From Kordiimonas lipolytica (lineage in GTDB: Bacteria; Pseudomonadota; Alphaproteobacteria; Sphingomonadales; Kordiimonadaceae), in NCBI RefSeq assembly GCF_001550065.1, contig NZ_LRUB01000002.1:181925-245924 (forward strand): a DNA stretch of 64,000 nucleotides, read 5' to 3'. Below the pieces are notes generated by a model, which saw only the letters and a program-made list of their open reading frames with translations, was not told the DNA's origin and ran no database searches. This document shows positions 34,547 to 43,544 of the stretch, in pieces (within the stretch, counting starts at the first letter, position 1; the number at the start of each line of letters is the position of its first letter). Both the position numbers and the translations under genes were made by a program.

Positions 34547-35431
34547 CTACATCATTTGCGCCAGCGCCCGCCGCACGGTAATGCGGGCTGTGACCATGGT
34601 GATGAGTGCAGAAAACAGTGGCAGCAAGGCAAGCCAACTAAGGTTGGCATTGTCGGGCAGGGTGGCTGTGATTAGCCCCTGGCCCATTTCACCCGCCAGA
34701 TAGTTGATCAGATACAGTGTGCCCGCCGCCAGCAGCACACCCACAAGGCCGCCCTTAAGGCCGTGCGCCATATAACGCTCGTCAAAGGCCTTGGAAATCA
34801 TGGCATCTTCGGCGCCCATCAGGTGCATGATCTCAATGCTTTCCCGGTGGGTGGCAAGGCCCGCGCGACAGCCAAAAATAACGATCGCCACGGTGGACAG
34901 CACAACCATGACCACGATGCCCGCCAGCACCAACTGCACGGCCGATGCAAGGTTTAGCACCTGGCTCATCCATTCCTGGTGGTCGTCAAGCTGCGCGCCC
35001 GGTGCGGCTGTGGCCAGCCGTTCCTTGAGGCCCCCGATATGAACCGCATCAGGTGATGAAAGTGACACATCGATCAGGGTAGGCAGCGGCAGGCCCGCAT
35101 CAAACGGCACATCCCCAAGCCACGGGGACAGAAGCTCCAGCACATCTGCTTCCGCCAGCACATAGGCTGATGTGATGCCCGGCGTGGCCCTGAGAAGCGT
35201 GAGCGCGTCTTCGGTTTGCCTGGCGCGCTCAGCTTCATCCTCAACCACAATCTGAACAGTCAGGTTACTGCTCAGGCCCGCGCTCCATTGCTCGATGCCC
35301 TTGCCAAGGGCAAGGCCGCTTGCGAGCGCCAGCGTGCACAAAAACAGCATCACGCCGATCACCCACGGCAGCAGGCCTTCCCGCTGGTGCTGCTTAGGCA
35401 GAAATTGAAGTGTCCGGCCCCACATGCTCAT
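34547..35431 (-). CDS. ftsX: Cell-division ABC permease FtsX
   Basis: FtsX with FtsE activates peptidoglycan hydrolases at the division site. The 294 residues show the four-helix FtsX layout: one helix at 24-46, a periplasmic domain with LTVQIVVEDE and GVTSAYV-like segments, and three C-terminal helices (VLAGIVVMVVLSTVAIVIF, GLVGVLLAAGTLYLINYL, WLALLPLFSALITMVTA). ATGA overlap with ftsE. Operon order ftsE-ftsX-ydcF-DUF2125. Confidence 0.93.
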   Translation of the reverse strand: MSMWGRTLQFLPKQHQREGLLPWVIGVMLFLCTLALASGLALGKGIEQWSAGLSSNLTVQIVVEDEAERARQTEDALTLLRATPGITSAYVLAEADVLELLSPWLGDVPFDAGLPLPTLIDVSLSSPDAVHIGGLKERLATAAPGAQLDDHQEWMSQVLNLASAVQLVLAGIVVMVVLSTVAIVIFGCRAGLATHRESIEIMHLMGAEDAMISKAFDERYMAHGLKGGLVGVLLAAGTLYLINYLAGEMGQGLITATLPDNANLSWLALLPLFSALITMVTARITVRRALAQMM

Positions 35432-36114
35432 GCTCCCGGATCGATTGGTGTGCCGCCCGGGACGTGCTCCAGATCGCCTTTGTCGAGTTTCAGGATCGGT
35501 GCACCGATAGATTTCACCAGTCCTTCATCGTGGGTTGCCACCACGGTGGTGGTGCCTTCCTTGTTGAGGGCGACAAAAAGATGCATCAGGCGGCGCGACA
35601 TCTCGGGGTCCACGTTACCTGTGGGTTCGTCCGCCACCAGAAGGTCAGGCTTATTGATGATGGCGCGGGCAATCGCGACCCGCTGCTTTTCCCCGCCCGA
35701 AAGGGTCGCGGGGCGCGCATGCATGCGGTCCTCCAGCCCAACCCAGCACAGAAGTTCTTCCACATGGTCGGCGACCTGGGCCTTTTTGGCCCCTTGGATG
35801 CGAAGCGGCAGGGCGACATTTTCAAACGCGCTCATATGCTCGAACAGCCGGAAATCCTGGAACACCACGCCGATACGGCGGCGCATGCGAGGCAGCGCGT
35901 CACGCTCAAGCGTCATCAAATCACGGCCGAAAAAATTGATCAGCCCGCGAGATGGCCGATGCGCCAGATACAGCAGCTTCAAAAGTGTTGTCTTGCCGGC
36001 ACCCGAAGGGCCAACCAGAAAATGAAAGGACCCGCGATCGAGTGAAAAGCTGACATCCCGAAGGACTTCAGCGCCCATTCCGTACCGCATGCCGACATTT
36101 TCGAAGGTTATCAT
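35428..36114 (-). CDS. ftsE: Cell-division ATP-binding protein FtsE
   Basis: ATPase partner of FtsX, 228 residues. Walker A VGPSGAGKTTLL, Q-loop VFQDFRLF, signature LSGGEKQRVAIARAI, Walker B LLVADEPTGNVDPE and H-loop VVATHDEGLV. The N terminus ITFENVGMRYG is typical of FtsE. Divergent from the zinc-ribbon gene at 36367. The C-terminal tail carries the usual acidic end. Confidence 0.96.
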   Translation of the reverse strand: MITFENVGMRYGMGAEVLRDVSFSLDRGSFHFLVGPSGAGKTTLLKLLYLAHRPSRGLINFFGRDLMTLERDALPRMRRRIGVVFQDFRLFEHMSAFENVALPLRIQGAKKAQVADHVEELLCWVGLEDRMHARPATLSGGEKQRVAIARAIINKPDLLVADEPTGNVDPEMSRRLMHLFVALNKEGTTTVVATHDEGLVKSIGAPILKLDKGDLEHVPGGTPIDPGA

Positions 36115-36295
36115 CTGGTGCTCCCGCCAAGTTGCGCGCAGAATTGCATATAGGGGCTTTTGCGTCCAGTGGCATGGTGCACAGCTGGCTGATAATGTTG
36201 CCCCGTGTTAACCATGATGTCGGGATGTCAGCCAAGAGAAGCTCTTGGATCGCCCATGCCATGCAAGTGCTTGTGTTATGAGGCAGTTTTCCTAT

Positions 36296-36307
36296 AGTGT
36301 TAACACT
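36296..36307. promoter_or_regulatory. 12-bp palindrome in the ftsE / zinc-ribbon gene spacer
   Basis: AGTGTTAACACT is perfectly self-complementary and lies 60 bp before the start of the zinc-ribbon gene. It could be an operator, but no regulator is known for it. The 252-bp spacer contains nothing else I can name. Confidence 0.4.
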
Positions 36308-36366
36308 TATTTTATCGGGTGGGGCCTATCATTGCGGGTCTTTGGTGAGAAAGTTCGGGCGTTTAA

Positions 36367-37503
36367 ATGATCCTTGTTTGTCCTGCATGTGATGCAAAGT
36401 TCAAGATTCCGGACGGGGCCATCCCGGCCTCCGGTCGCAAGGTTCGCTGTGCCAAATGCAAGCACAGCTGGCACGCTGTACCCCAGCAGATCGTCAAGGC
36501 ACTGGCTGCCGCCGCTGCGCCGCCGCCACGACCTCAGTCTGCGCCAAGCGCTGCGTTTCCGCCTCCTGAAGAAATTGACGCCGGCGCCGCTGCGCGTGCT
36601 TCGGCCATTCGGCAATCTGTCCAGGGATTTGATGATGCTGCCTCGCCTGCGCCGCCACCGCTTGCGGATGAAGATCGCGATATGTTCGATGAGGACGGCG
36701 CACCTGAACCGAAAGTCGCGGCGCCGGGTGACGAATTTGACGAGGATCATGGCGCGACTGACCACGGTTCGTCGGAGTTTGACGGTGACGACTTCGGTGT
36801 TGGCGCTGTGGCCAAGGAACATATGGGTACTGAGTTTAGCCTGGATGACGATGACGACCATGAGGGCGGCGATGACGATAGTGAAGAAGATTATGATGCA
36901 GGTGATTTTGTCGCCCGTCGCCGCGCCGAGCAGCGCCGGGAGGCAGAACGCAAGGCCCAAGCCCGGAAGCGCCAGCTTCTGGTTGTCGGGTGGGCGCTTC
37001 TTGTCGTTATGTGGCTGACAATTCTGGGTGGACTGGTGTTCATGCAGGATACAGTGGTGAAAACCTTCCCGGGCATGGTTGGTTTCTATGAGATTTTTGA
37101 AGGTGCAAGCGACGTTGAACGATTCCGTCCGGAAGATGGTGAACCGCTGACGACGCCCCTGACCGAACGCGAGATCTACCTGACGGCAAAGCTCTATAAT
37201 GACCGGACGCGGGTTGAGACCGTGGACGGTAACCCGGTTCTTATGGTGCGGGGGTTCGTTGAAAACCCAAGTGCCACGGAATTTGGACGAACGGCATCTG
37301 TACCGCAGGTACGCGTGGATGTGCTGGACCGCAGCGGCAATGTGCTTGAGACTGTGATCACCGACCCGGAGGGCTTTGCCATCCGGCGGGGCGCACGGAT
37401 CGATTTCGAGACTAGCATCTATCCCGTGCCGCCGGGGGCTGCGAATGTGTCTGTAAAGGTGCTGGAAGGGACCCGGTCGCGCGTGGTGCGCAGTACTGGT
37501 TGA
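36367..37503 (+). CDS. MJ0042-type zinc-ribbon membrane protein
   Basis: A 378-residue protein. The N terminus is a MJ0042 zinc finger (CPACDAKFKIPDGAIP, GRKVRCAKCKHSW) with CxxC pairs, followed by a long disordered part rich in Asp, Glu and Pro (residues 50-190). One membrane helix lies at about 215-237 (LLVVGWALLVVMWLTILGGLVF), then a periplasmic domain ending TRSRVVRSTG of the DUF3426 type. Located next to ftsEX in many alphaproteobacteria; a link to envelope or division is inferred. Confidence 0.88.
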   Translation: MILVCPACDAKFKIPDGAIPASGRKVRCAKCKHSWHAVPQQIVKALAAAAAPPPRPQSAPSAAFPPPEEIDAGAAARASAIRQSVQGFDDAASPAPPPLADEDRDMFDEDGAPEPKVAAPGDEFDEDHGATDHGSSEFDGDDFGVGAVAKEHMGTEFSLDDDDDHEGGDDDSEEDYDAGDFVARRRAEQRREAERKAQARKRQLLVVGWALLVVMWLTILGGLVFMQDTVVKTFPGMVGFYEIFEGASDVERFRPEDGEPLTTPLTEREIYLTAKLYNDRTRVETVDGNPVLMVRGFVENPSATEFGRTASVPQVRVDVLDRSGNVLETVITDPEGFAIRRGARIDFETSIYPVPPGAANVSVKVLEGTRSRVVRSTG

Positions 37504-37531
37504 CGCATGAAATGGGGGAGAGGGGGCGACA

Positions 37532-38086
37532 ATGGATTACTTCTTCGATTGGAATAAAGCCGGCGATGCACATGTCGGCATAGAGCCCATCTTCACTGCA
37601 GATGAAATCGTCAACAAGGTGGATGAATTAGCTGGCAGGCTGACCCGCTGGTTTGATACTGAACCCGTGGCCCAGGTAGCGATGAACGGGGCCATGATGT
37701 TCGGCGCGGACCTGAGCCGCGCCATGTCTATGCGCGGCTGTGTGATGGAGATGGATTTCATCCATGTGATCAAGAATAGGCAAAAATCGACCCTGGAACT
37801 GAAGGCCACCACAGAATTGCCGGTAAAAGGCCGTGATGTTCTTATAATTGATGATATATTCGAACAAGGCAGGACTTTGAGCGCCATGCGAGAATATTTT
37901 CTATCCCTGGGTGCAGAAACAGTGACCAGCGTTGTGCTTCTTGATAAAAGTGGTAATAATCCAACTAGTATTAGGCCGGATTTCATAGGTTTTGAGTGCC
38001 CCGATGTTTTTGTCATCGGATATGGAATGGACATTGCATACCGATACCGGGAATTGCCCTTTATAGGCAAAATGGGCCGGGCATAG
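37532..38086 (+). CDS. hpt: Hypoxanthine phosphoribosyltransferase-like protein
   Basis: A 184-residue type I phosphoribosyltransferase for purine salvage. The PRPP loop is VLIIDDIFEQGRTL; the N-terminal NGAMMFGADL and C-terminal base-site block FIGFECPDVFVIGYGMD fit the HPRT group. ATG 37532 lies 28 nt after the zinc-ribbon gene. The acceptor base is not proved. Confidence 0.88.
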   Translation: MDYFFDWNKAGDAHVGIEPIFTADEIVNKVDELAGRLTRWFDTEPVAQVAMNGAMMFGADLSRAMSMRGCVMEMDFIHVIKNRQKSTLELKATTELPVKGRDVLIIDDIFEQGRTLSAMREYFLSLGAETVTSVVLLDKSGNNPTSIRPDFIGFECPDVFVIGYGMDIAYRYRELPFIGKMGRA

Positions 38087-38140
38087 ATCGGCGAAGATGC
38101 ATTAATTAGGTGTCTTCCGTTTTTTAGGAAGGGTGTCCCC

Positions 38141-38608
38141 TTGGCACGGGTATTGGTAGTTGAAGATGATGAAGCGGTTCGCGACTTTGTATGTCGCGTC
38201 CTTTCGATGCATGGCCACAGTCTTCTGACCGCTCATGACGGCGCTGAAGCTGTGGAGCAGATGAATGCCCACCATTTTGACCTACTGATTTCAGATATCG
38301 CGATGCCTGTGATGGACGGTATTTCGCTTGCGCTCAAGGTGCGGGCATCAAGGCCCCATGTGCCGATCATTCTGATGACCGGCTACGCCAACGAGCGCCA
38401 GCGTGCTCATAATCTGTCGCTGTTGATCGAAGGGCTTCTTTCCAAGCCTTTCACCATGGAGCAACTGCTTGCGGAAGTTGGCAATGCCCTGAAGGCTGCA
38501 CGGGCCCGCCAGGCGGAGATGGAGGCGGCAGGCGCCCCCATTGCGGCTCAGTCGTCCGAGAGCCAGGACGGCACGTCGTCAAGCGACAGCAAGTCTTCAA
38601 GCGACTGA
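38141..38608 (+). CDS. cpdR: CpdR-like single-domain response regulator
   Basis: Receiver-only protein, 155 residues. Phosphoacceptor D52 (LLISDIAMPVMDG), acidic pocket E8, D9 and D10, Thr80 and Lys102 (SKPFT). CpdR in Caulobacter targets substrates to ClpXP during the cell cycle when not phosphorylated; the sequence and length fit that subfamily, while the role here is inferred. The tail (residues 120-155) is a low-complexity Ser/Asp extension. TTG 38141 follows AGGAAGGG. Its 3' end overlaps the convergent lysA by 61 bp. Confidence 0.82.
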   Translation: MARVLVVEDDEAVRDFVCRVLSMHGHSLLTAHDGAEAVEQMNAHHFDLLISDIAMPVMDGISLALKVRASRPHVPIILMTGYANERQRAHNLSLLIEGLLSKPFTMEQLLAEVGNALKAARARQAEMEAAGAPIAAQSSESQDGTSSSDSKSSSD

Positions 38609-39819
38609 CGTTTCCTGACCACCGAATATCTGTCACCGTCCACCAGCACTTCTGGTACAAGGGGGCGGCTGTTGTAGGTTGACGCCATCACCGCGCCGTA
38701 CGCGCCGGCGGATTTGATCGCCACCAGGTCCCCTGCTTTCAGGGGGGCAGTGATCCGCTGCTTTGTGAATACGTCACTGCTTTCGCAGATCGGCCCAACG
38801 AAATCGGCCCTCAGGGTGTCTCCTGATTTTGGTTCCTCTACCGGCACGATGGCGTGATAGGCGTCATACATGGCGGGGCGGGAAAGGTCATTCATAGCCG
38901 CATCAAGGATATAGAAAGTGCGGTTTTCGCCCTGTTTTTCATACAGCATTTCCGTGAGCAAAAGCCCCGCGTTCCCGGCGATCAGGCGGCCGGGTTCCAG
39001 GATGATGCTGCAATCCATATCCCCCAGTACATCCTTGATCATAGCGCCATAGTCCGCGGGCGCGGGTGGTGCCTCGGCGTCTGGGTCGTAGGGGATGCCC
39101 AGGCCGCCACCCAGGTCGATATGGCGGATGTCATGGCCTTTGGCGCGCAACTCGCGCACCAGGCCGACAACGCGCTCGAACGCCAGGCGGAAGGGTTCGA
39201 GATCCGTGAGTTGGGAGCCAATGTGCAGGTCTACGCCCACAGCCTTCAGGTTCGAAAGTTCGCCAATCCGGGCATAGACGTCGTCCACTTTCTGCCAGGC
39301 GATGCCAAACTTGTTTTCCGATTTACCGGTGGAGATTTTGGCGTGGGTCTTGGCGTCCACATCCGGGTTTACGCGGATGGAAATCGGGGCAACCTTGCCC
39401 ATGCTGGCCGCAACCTCATTCAGCACCTCAAGCTCCGCTTCGCTTTCGGCGTTGAACTGCATGATGCCTGCCTCAAGCGCTGCTGCCATTTCTGCGCGGG
39501 TTTTGCCGACGCCGGCGAAAGCAATCTTCGAGGCCGGAATGCCAGCCTTGAGCGCACGCTGAAGCTCACCCAGGCTGACCACGTCCGCGCCCGCACCGGC
39601 CTTTGCCAATATGCGCAGCACAGCGATATTGCTGTTTGCCTTCACGGCAAAGCACACCAGCGCATCGAGGCCCTCGAAGGCGTCGGAGAAAACGCGGTAG
39701 TGCCGCTCAAGTGTCGCGCGCGAGTAAACATAAACAGGGGTTCCAACCTCTGCAGCAATCCTGCTCAGGGGCACATCTTCAGCCATCAGTTGGCCATTTT
39801 GGTAATGGAAATGATCCAT
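38548..39819 (-). CDS. lysA: Diaminopimelate decarboxylase
   Basis: PLP enzyme that makes lysine from meso-diaminopimelate. PLP lysine K60 in VCFAVKANSN, then HIGSQ, the glycine loop HIDLGGGLGIPY, and the C-terminal EPGRLIAGNAG and CESSDVF (catalytic Cys-region). ATG 39819 is used; the frame extends to 39900 but overlaps the lptM gene. 423 residues. Part of the argH-lptM-lysA unit. Confidence 0.95.
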   Translation of the reverse strand: MDHFHYQNGQLMAEDVPLSRIAAEVGTPVYVYSRATLERHYRVFSDAFEGLDALVCFAVKANSNIAVLRILAKAGAGADVVSLGELQRALKAGIPASKIAFAGVGKTRAEMAAALEAGIMQFNAESEAELEVLNEVAASMGKVAPISIRVNPDVDAKTHAKISTGKSENKFGIAWQKVDDVYARIGELSNLKAVGVDLHIGSQLTDLEPFRLAFERVVGLVRELRAKGHDIRHIDLGGGLGIPYDPDAEAPPAPADYGAMIKDVLGDMDCSIILEPGRLIAGNAGLLLTEMLYEKQGENRTFYILDAAMNDLSRPAMYDAYHAIVPVEEPKSGDTLRADFVGPICESSDVFTKQRITAPLKAGDLVAIKSAGAYGAVMASTYNSRPLVPEVLVDGDRYSVVRKRQSLEDLLSLDDVPSWLSDD

Positions 39820-39842
39820 GGATAAACCTGTCTGGGGAAGGG

Positions 39843-39956
39843 TCAGTTTGACGTGGATGAATAACCGGCAGGCGGCTTCACGTCGCCCTTCTTGCCGCAA
39901 GCGCCAAGGCTGCTGGCTACCAGCAGGATCATGCTAATGGTCAAAATCTTGCGCAT
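39843..39956 (-). CDS. lptM: LptM (YifL-like) small lipoprotein
   Basis: A 37-residue lipoprotein. The signal (ILTISMILLVASSLGAC) ends in lipobox LGAC with Cys20; the mature part GKKGDVKPP carries the conserved GxKGxxxxP pattern of the LptM family. LptM binds LptD and helps maturation of the LPS translocon; this is family knowledge. It lies between argH and lysA, as in many proteobacteria. Too small for automatic calling. Confidence 0.8.
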   Translation of the reverse strand: MRKILTISMILLVASSLGACGKKGDVKPPAGYSSTSN

Positions 39957-39966
39957 CCGGGGCTCC

Positions 39967-41391
39967 TTATTTCAACGCTTTGCGGGCGGCCGTGACCGCT
40001 TTTTTGACATTCTCTGGCGCCGTGCCACCAAACGATGTGCGGCTGGACACGCTTGCCTCAACGCTCAACACGTCGAACACGTCGGACGTGATCCTGGGCT
40101 CAATCGTCTGCATCGCTTCGAGCGGCAGGTCCTTGAGGTCCACACCCAGCTGTTCGGCGGCTTTCACGACTGAGCCGGTGACATGGTGGGCGTCACGAAA
40201 CGGCAGGTTCAAGACACGCACCAGCCAGTCGGCCAGGTCTGTAGCGGTCGAGAAGCTCTGGCCCGCGGCCTCCGCCATTACGTCTGCGTTTGGCTTGAGG
40301 TCCTCGATCATCCCGGTCATGGCGGCGAGGCACAGCTCAAAGTCATCGACAGCCTGGAATACGGGCTCCTTGTCTTCCTGCATATCTTTGGAATAGGCAA
40401 GCGGCAGGCCCTTCATAACCATCATCAGGCCGTTCATTGACCCGCTGATGCGGCCTACCTTGGCGCGGATCAACTCGGCCGCGTCAGGATTGCGTTTTTG
40501 CGGCATGATCGACGACCCGGTCGAATAGGCGTCAGAGAGCGTCAGGAAGCGGAAGGCAGCCGATGCCCACAGCACAATCTCGTCGGCGAGGCGCGACAGG
40601 TGCACAGCGGAGATCGACAGCACGCTGAGGAACTCAAGCGCGAAATCGCGCGCCGACACGGCATCGAGTGAGTTGGCCATCGGCCGGTCGAAGCCAAGCG
40701 CTTCGGCCGTCATGTGCCGGTCAATCGGGAAACTGGTGCCCGCAAGTGCGGCAGCCCCCAGCGGGCTTTCGTTCACGCGGGCGCGGCAATCAGATAGGCG
40801 CGCGCGGTCCCGGCTCAGCATTTCATGGTAGGCCATCAGATGGTGGCCAAGGGTAACGGGCTGTGCCGTCTGCAGGTGCGTGAAGCCGGGCATCACGGTG
40901 CCCGCGTGTTTTTCGGCCTGATCAATCAAGGCACCGAGAAGCCCGGCAAACTGGGCGTCGAGCGCATCAATGGCGCCGCGTGTCCACAGGCGGAAGTCAG
41001 TCGCCACCTGGTCGTTCCGGGACCGGCCGGTATGCAGCCGCGCGCCAGCATCGCCGATAAGCTCGCGCAGGCGTGCTTCCACATGCATGTGAATGTCTTC
41101 AAGGGCAGGATCGAACACCATCTTTCCTGCTTCAATCTCCGCCGCTACCTGATCAAGGCCCTTGTGGATCGCGTCGCAGTCTGGCTGGCTGATCACACCG
41201 ACAGAGGCCAGCATGCTGGCGTGCGCCTTCGAGCCCGCAATGTCTTCGCGGTACAGGCGTTTGTCGAATCCGATCGATGCATTGATTTCTTGCATGATGG
41301 CGGATGGGCCGGAAGCGAAGCGGCCGCCCCACATGCTCTGGCCGCCTGCCTGCTGTTCAACTGCGTCGTTCTTGTCGGATTTGTGATCCAC
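39967..41391 (-). CDS. argH: Argininosuccinate lyase
   Basis: Cleaves argininosuccinate into arginine and fumarate. 474 residues with the GTG start at 41391 (AAAGGCAAG upstream); the ORF extends far upstream but overlaps the divergent tlpA. The lyase signature [12 protein letters not shown], the N-terminal [20 protein letters not shown] and [12 protein letters not shown] are all present. Operon argH-lptM-lysA. Completes arginine synthesis together with argB of this window. Confidence 0.95.
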   Translation of the reverse strand: MDHKSDKNDAVEQQAGGQSMWGGRFASGPSAIMQEINASIGFDKRLYREDIAGSKAHASMLASVGVISQPDCDAIHKGLDQVAAEIEAGKMVFDPALEDIHMHVEARLRELIGDAGARLHTGRSRNDQVATDFRLWTRGAIDALDAQFAGLLGALIDQAEKHAGTVMPGFTHLQTAQPVTLGHHLMAYHEMLSRDRARLSDCRARVNESPLGAAALAGTSFPIDRHMTAEALGFDRPMANSLDAVSARDFALEFLSVLSISAVHLSRLADEIVLWASAAFRFLTLSDAYSTGSSIMPQKRNPDAAELIRAKVGRISGSMNGLMMVMKGLPLAYSKDMQEDKEPVFQAVDDFELCLAAMTGMIEDLKPNADVMAEAAGQSFSTATDLADWLVRVLNLPFRDAHHVTGSVVKAAEQLGVDLKDLPLEAMQTIEPRITSDVFDVLSVEASVSSRTSFGGTAPENVKKAVTAARKALK

Positions 41392-41463
41392 GGTAGTCTT
41401 GCCTTTCGTATCAGCCTGACTATTGTCTTGGCCAATTAATAACGGTCCTGTCGGGAGACTAAA

Positions 41464-42054
41464 ATGTCCAAAAAGGCGCTTGTGCCAGCAGTCATCCTTG
41501 TCGTCCTTCTGGGCGCTGCAGCTTATCGGCTGTTTTCGCCTACGACAACGCCCTTCCCCACGGGTGCGCCGATAAATTCTTATCTGAAAGGCGAAATGGC
41601 AAAGCTTTCCTTGCCCGATACGCCAAAGGGCCTGACGGACCATATCATCATGCGCGAAGATGGCTCGCCCATCAAGCTTTCGGCCATGAAGGGCAAGGCG
41701 ATGCTGATCAACCTGTGGGCCAGCTGGTGCGCGCCCTGCCGGGCGGAGATGCATGAGCTTGCGAACCTGCAGAAAGAACTGGGCGACGACACGTTCGAAG
41801 TTGTAGCCATCACGGTGGACCGTGGCGGCATCCTGCAGGCCAAAGACACGCTGGCCGAATGGGGCGTTGAAGGCCTGAACCTCTATGCTGAACCCACAAT
41901 GGCGATCGCCCTTGAACTGGCGGACGGCAAACTGCCGACCAGCTATATCGTTGGTGCGGACGGTGAGGTGAAGGCCTATTTCCTTGGGCCCCTGAAGTGG
42001 GACGTGCCGGAGGCCATCACGCTCTTTACCGCGCTCAAGGAAGGTGCGCTTTAA
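41464..42054 (+). CDS. TlpA-family thioredoxin-like protein
   Basis: Membrane-anchored periplasmic thiol oxidoreductase. An N-terminal helix ([18 protein letters not shown]) is followed by the thioredoxin fold, redox motif [11 protein letters not shown], and the cis-Pro loop near KLPTSYIV. 196 residues. Likely acts in cytochrome c or copper-oxidase maturation. Divergent from argH; paralogue of the following gene. Confidence 0.92.
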   Translation: MSKKALVPAVILVVLLGAAAYRLFSPTTTPFPTGAPINSYLKGEMAKLSLPDTPKGLTDHIIMREDGSPIKLSAMKGKAMLINLWASWCAPCRAEMHELANLQKELGDDTFEVVAITVDRGGILQAKDTLAEWGVEGLNLYAEPTMAIALELADGKLPTSYIVGADGEVKAYFLGPLKWDVPEAITLFTALKEGAL

Positions 42055-42157
42055 GTTTTCATCCCCTCCGGTACCTATTCCCTCTGGGATTGTATTGTGG
42101 CATTATAGTTCGTGTAATGAGGTACTAAACATGCACGGCAACCAAGGTGGGGACTAT

Positions 42158-42760
42158 ATGATGAAACAGAGCAAGATGTGGATTGTCGCGGGTCTTTTGG
42201 CTGCGTCAGTATCCTTTGGGGCAGGCGCAAAGGAGCGGCCGATTGATCAGTATCTAAAGGGTGAGCTTGACGGTATGCATGCCTTTGAAACCAGCCTTAA
42301 TCTGTCAGACTATCAGGTGGTGACAGGGTTTGACGGTACCGACAAGCAGGTTTCCAAGCTGGCATCCAAGAAGGGCAAGGCCCTGTTGATTACCTTCTGG
42401 GACCGGTCTTGTTTGATTTGCCGCAGCTATCTGAAAGACCTTGATGCCCTGCAGAGCCAGATGGGCGATGACAAATTCGAGGTTGTGGCCATTGATATAG
42501 GCAAAAATAATTTCACCTATACCGAAAATTCGCTGAAGCGCTGGGGAATTTCATCGCTGGGCGTCTACGGCAGCTACTTCAACAGCATCTACAATGAACT
42601 ACGTGCCAATCCAATGTTCCGCCTCTATGGCAATGAGCCCACGAGCCTGCTTCTGGATGGGAACGGGGAAGTCAGGGCCTATACCAGCGTGACGCGCGAC
42701 TGGTTGTCTGACGACGGCAAGGCCCTGATCAATGCACTTAAGGAAGACGCGATCGACTAG
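42158..42760 (+). CDS. Second TlpA-like thioredoxin with CLIC redox motif
   Basis: A 200-residue exported protein; signal peptide MWIVAGLLAASVSFGAGA. It keeps the paralogue's elements (IDQYLKGELDG, KALLITFWDRSCLICRSYL, FEVVAIDIG, NEPTSLLLDGNGEVRAY) but the redox centre is CLIC instead of CAPC. Start at ATG 42158 (or 42161) with AGGTGGGG upstream; the frame runs further 5' without function. Its stop overlaps the convergent GST gene by four bases. Confidence 0.85.
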   Translation: MMKQSKMWIVAGLLAASVSFGAGAKERPIDQYLKGELDGMHAFETSLNLSDYQVVTGFDGTDKQVSKLASKKGKALLITFWDRSCLICRSYLKDLDALQSQMGDDKFEVVAIDIGKNNFTYTENSLKRWGISSLGVYGSYFNSIYNELRANPMFRLYGNEPTSLLLDGNGEVRAYTSVTRDWLSDDGKALINALKEDAID

Positions 42761-43434
42761 CCCAGGCTGGTCGCGTCCGCCGGGATTTCATCCTGTGCGA
42801 CAACCTGTGTCTCCGTACTCGCGTCGGCCTTCCATTCCTTGATATAGGGGTGTTCAAGCACCGCCTGCATGTAGGCGCGGGAGGTTTCGCCAAGCTGAAT
42901 GCCATAGCTTTCGAACCGCGACACAACAGGCGCATACATCATGTCTGCCGCGCCAAACTCGCCATAAAGGAAATCCCCGCCCGCGCCGAAGCGGGTGCGG
43001 GCTTCTGTCCACAAGGCGTCGATACGGTCGACATTTTTCTGCACGGCATCTGAAAGCGTCAAGCCGGTGCGGCGGTCGCGCATGTTCATAGGCGCGGCAC
43101 CCCTGAGGGCCATAAAGCCGCTGTGCATTTCCGCTGCGATGGACCGCGCGTTTGCGTAAGCCGCCTTGTCTTCAGGCCACCAAAATTTTTCAGGCGCAAT
43201 GCGGGCGCAATAGTCGATGATGGCCAGCGAGTCCCACACGCGCACATCGCCGTCGCAAAGGGCGGGCACGCAGCAGGTAGGGGAATAGGCCTTGATACGC
43301 TGGTAAAATTCCGGCGTGTCCAGAGGCAGCTTGATTTCCTCGAACGCGAGGCCGGTGTGACGCACCGCCAGCCAGCCGCGCAAGGACCAGCTGGAATATG
43401 TCTTGGTGCCGATGATGATCTTAAGGTCTGACAT
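42757..43434 (-). CDS. Glutathione S-transferase family protein 1
   Basis: A 225-residue cytosolic GST. N-terminal thioredoxin-like part: DLKIIIGTKTYSSWSLRGWL, and VPALCDGDVRVWDSLAIIDYCA holds the glutathione-binding cis-Pro/Glu-Ser site (here Asp-Ser). C-terminal part is all-helical. ATG 43434 follows AGGGAGTC. Convergent with the TlpA paralogue. Confidence 0.9.
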   Translation of the reverse strand: MSDLKIIIGTKTYSSWSLRGWLAVRHTGLAFEEIKLPLDTPEFYQRIKAYSPTCCVPALCDGDVRVWDSLAIIDYCARIAPEKFWWPEDKAAYANARSIAAEMHSGFMALRGAAPMNMRDRRTGLTLSDAVQKNVDRIDALWTEARTRFGAGGDFLYGEFGAADMMYAPVVSRFESYGIQLGETSRAYMQAVLEHPYIKEWKADASTETQVVAQDEIPADATSLG

Positions 43435-43544
43435 ATGTCGTGACTCCCTGATTTTTCTTGGGGTGAACAGGATAGTCCGTTGGCTTTTATCACAGGTCTG
43501 CACGGGCGTCGCCCGATTGTTTCTAAGGCTCTGCCTCCAAAAAA

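Noticed and set aside
36208..36215. CtrA-like half site TTAACCAT
   Set aside because: Only a single half site and no second TTAA at 7 bp spacing; weak evidence.
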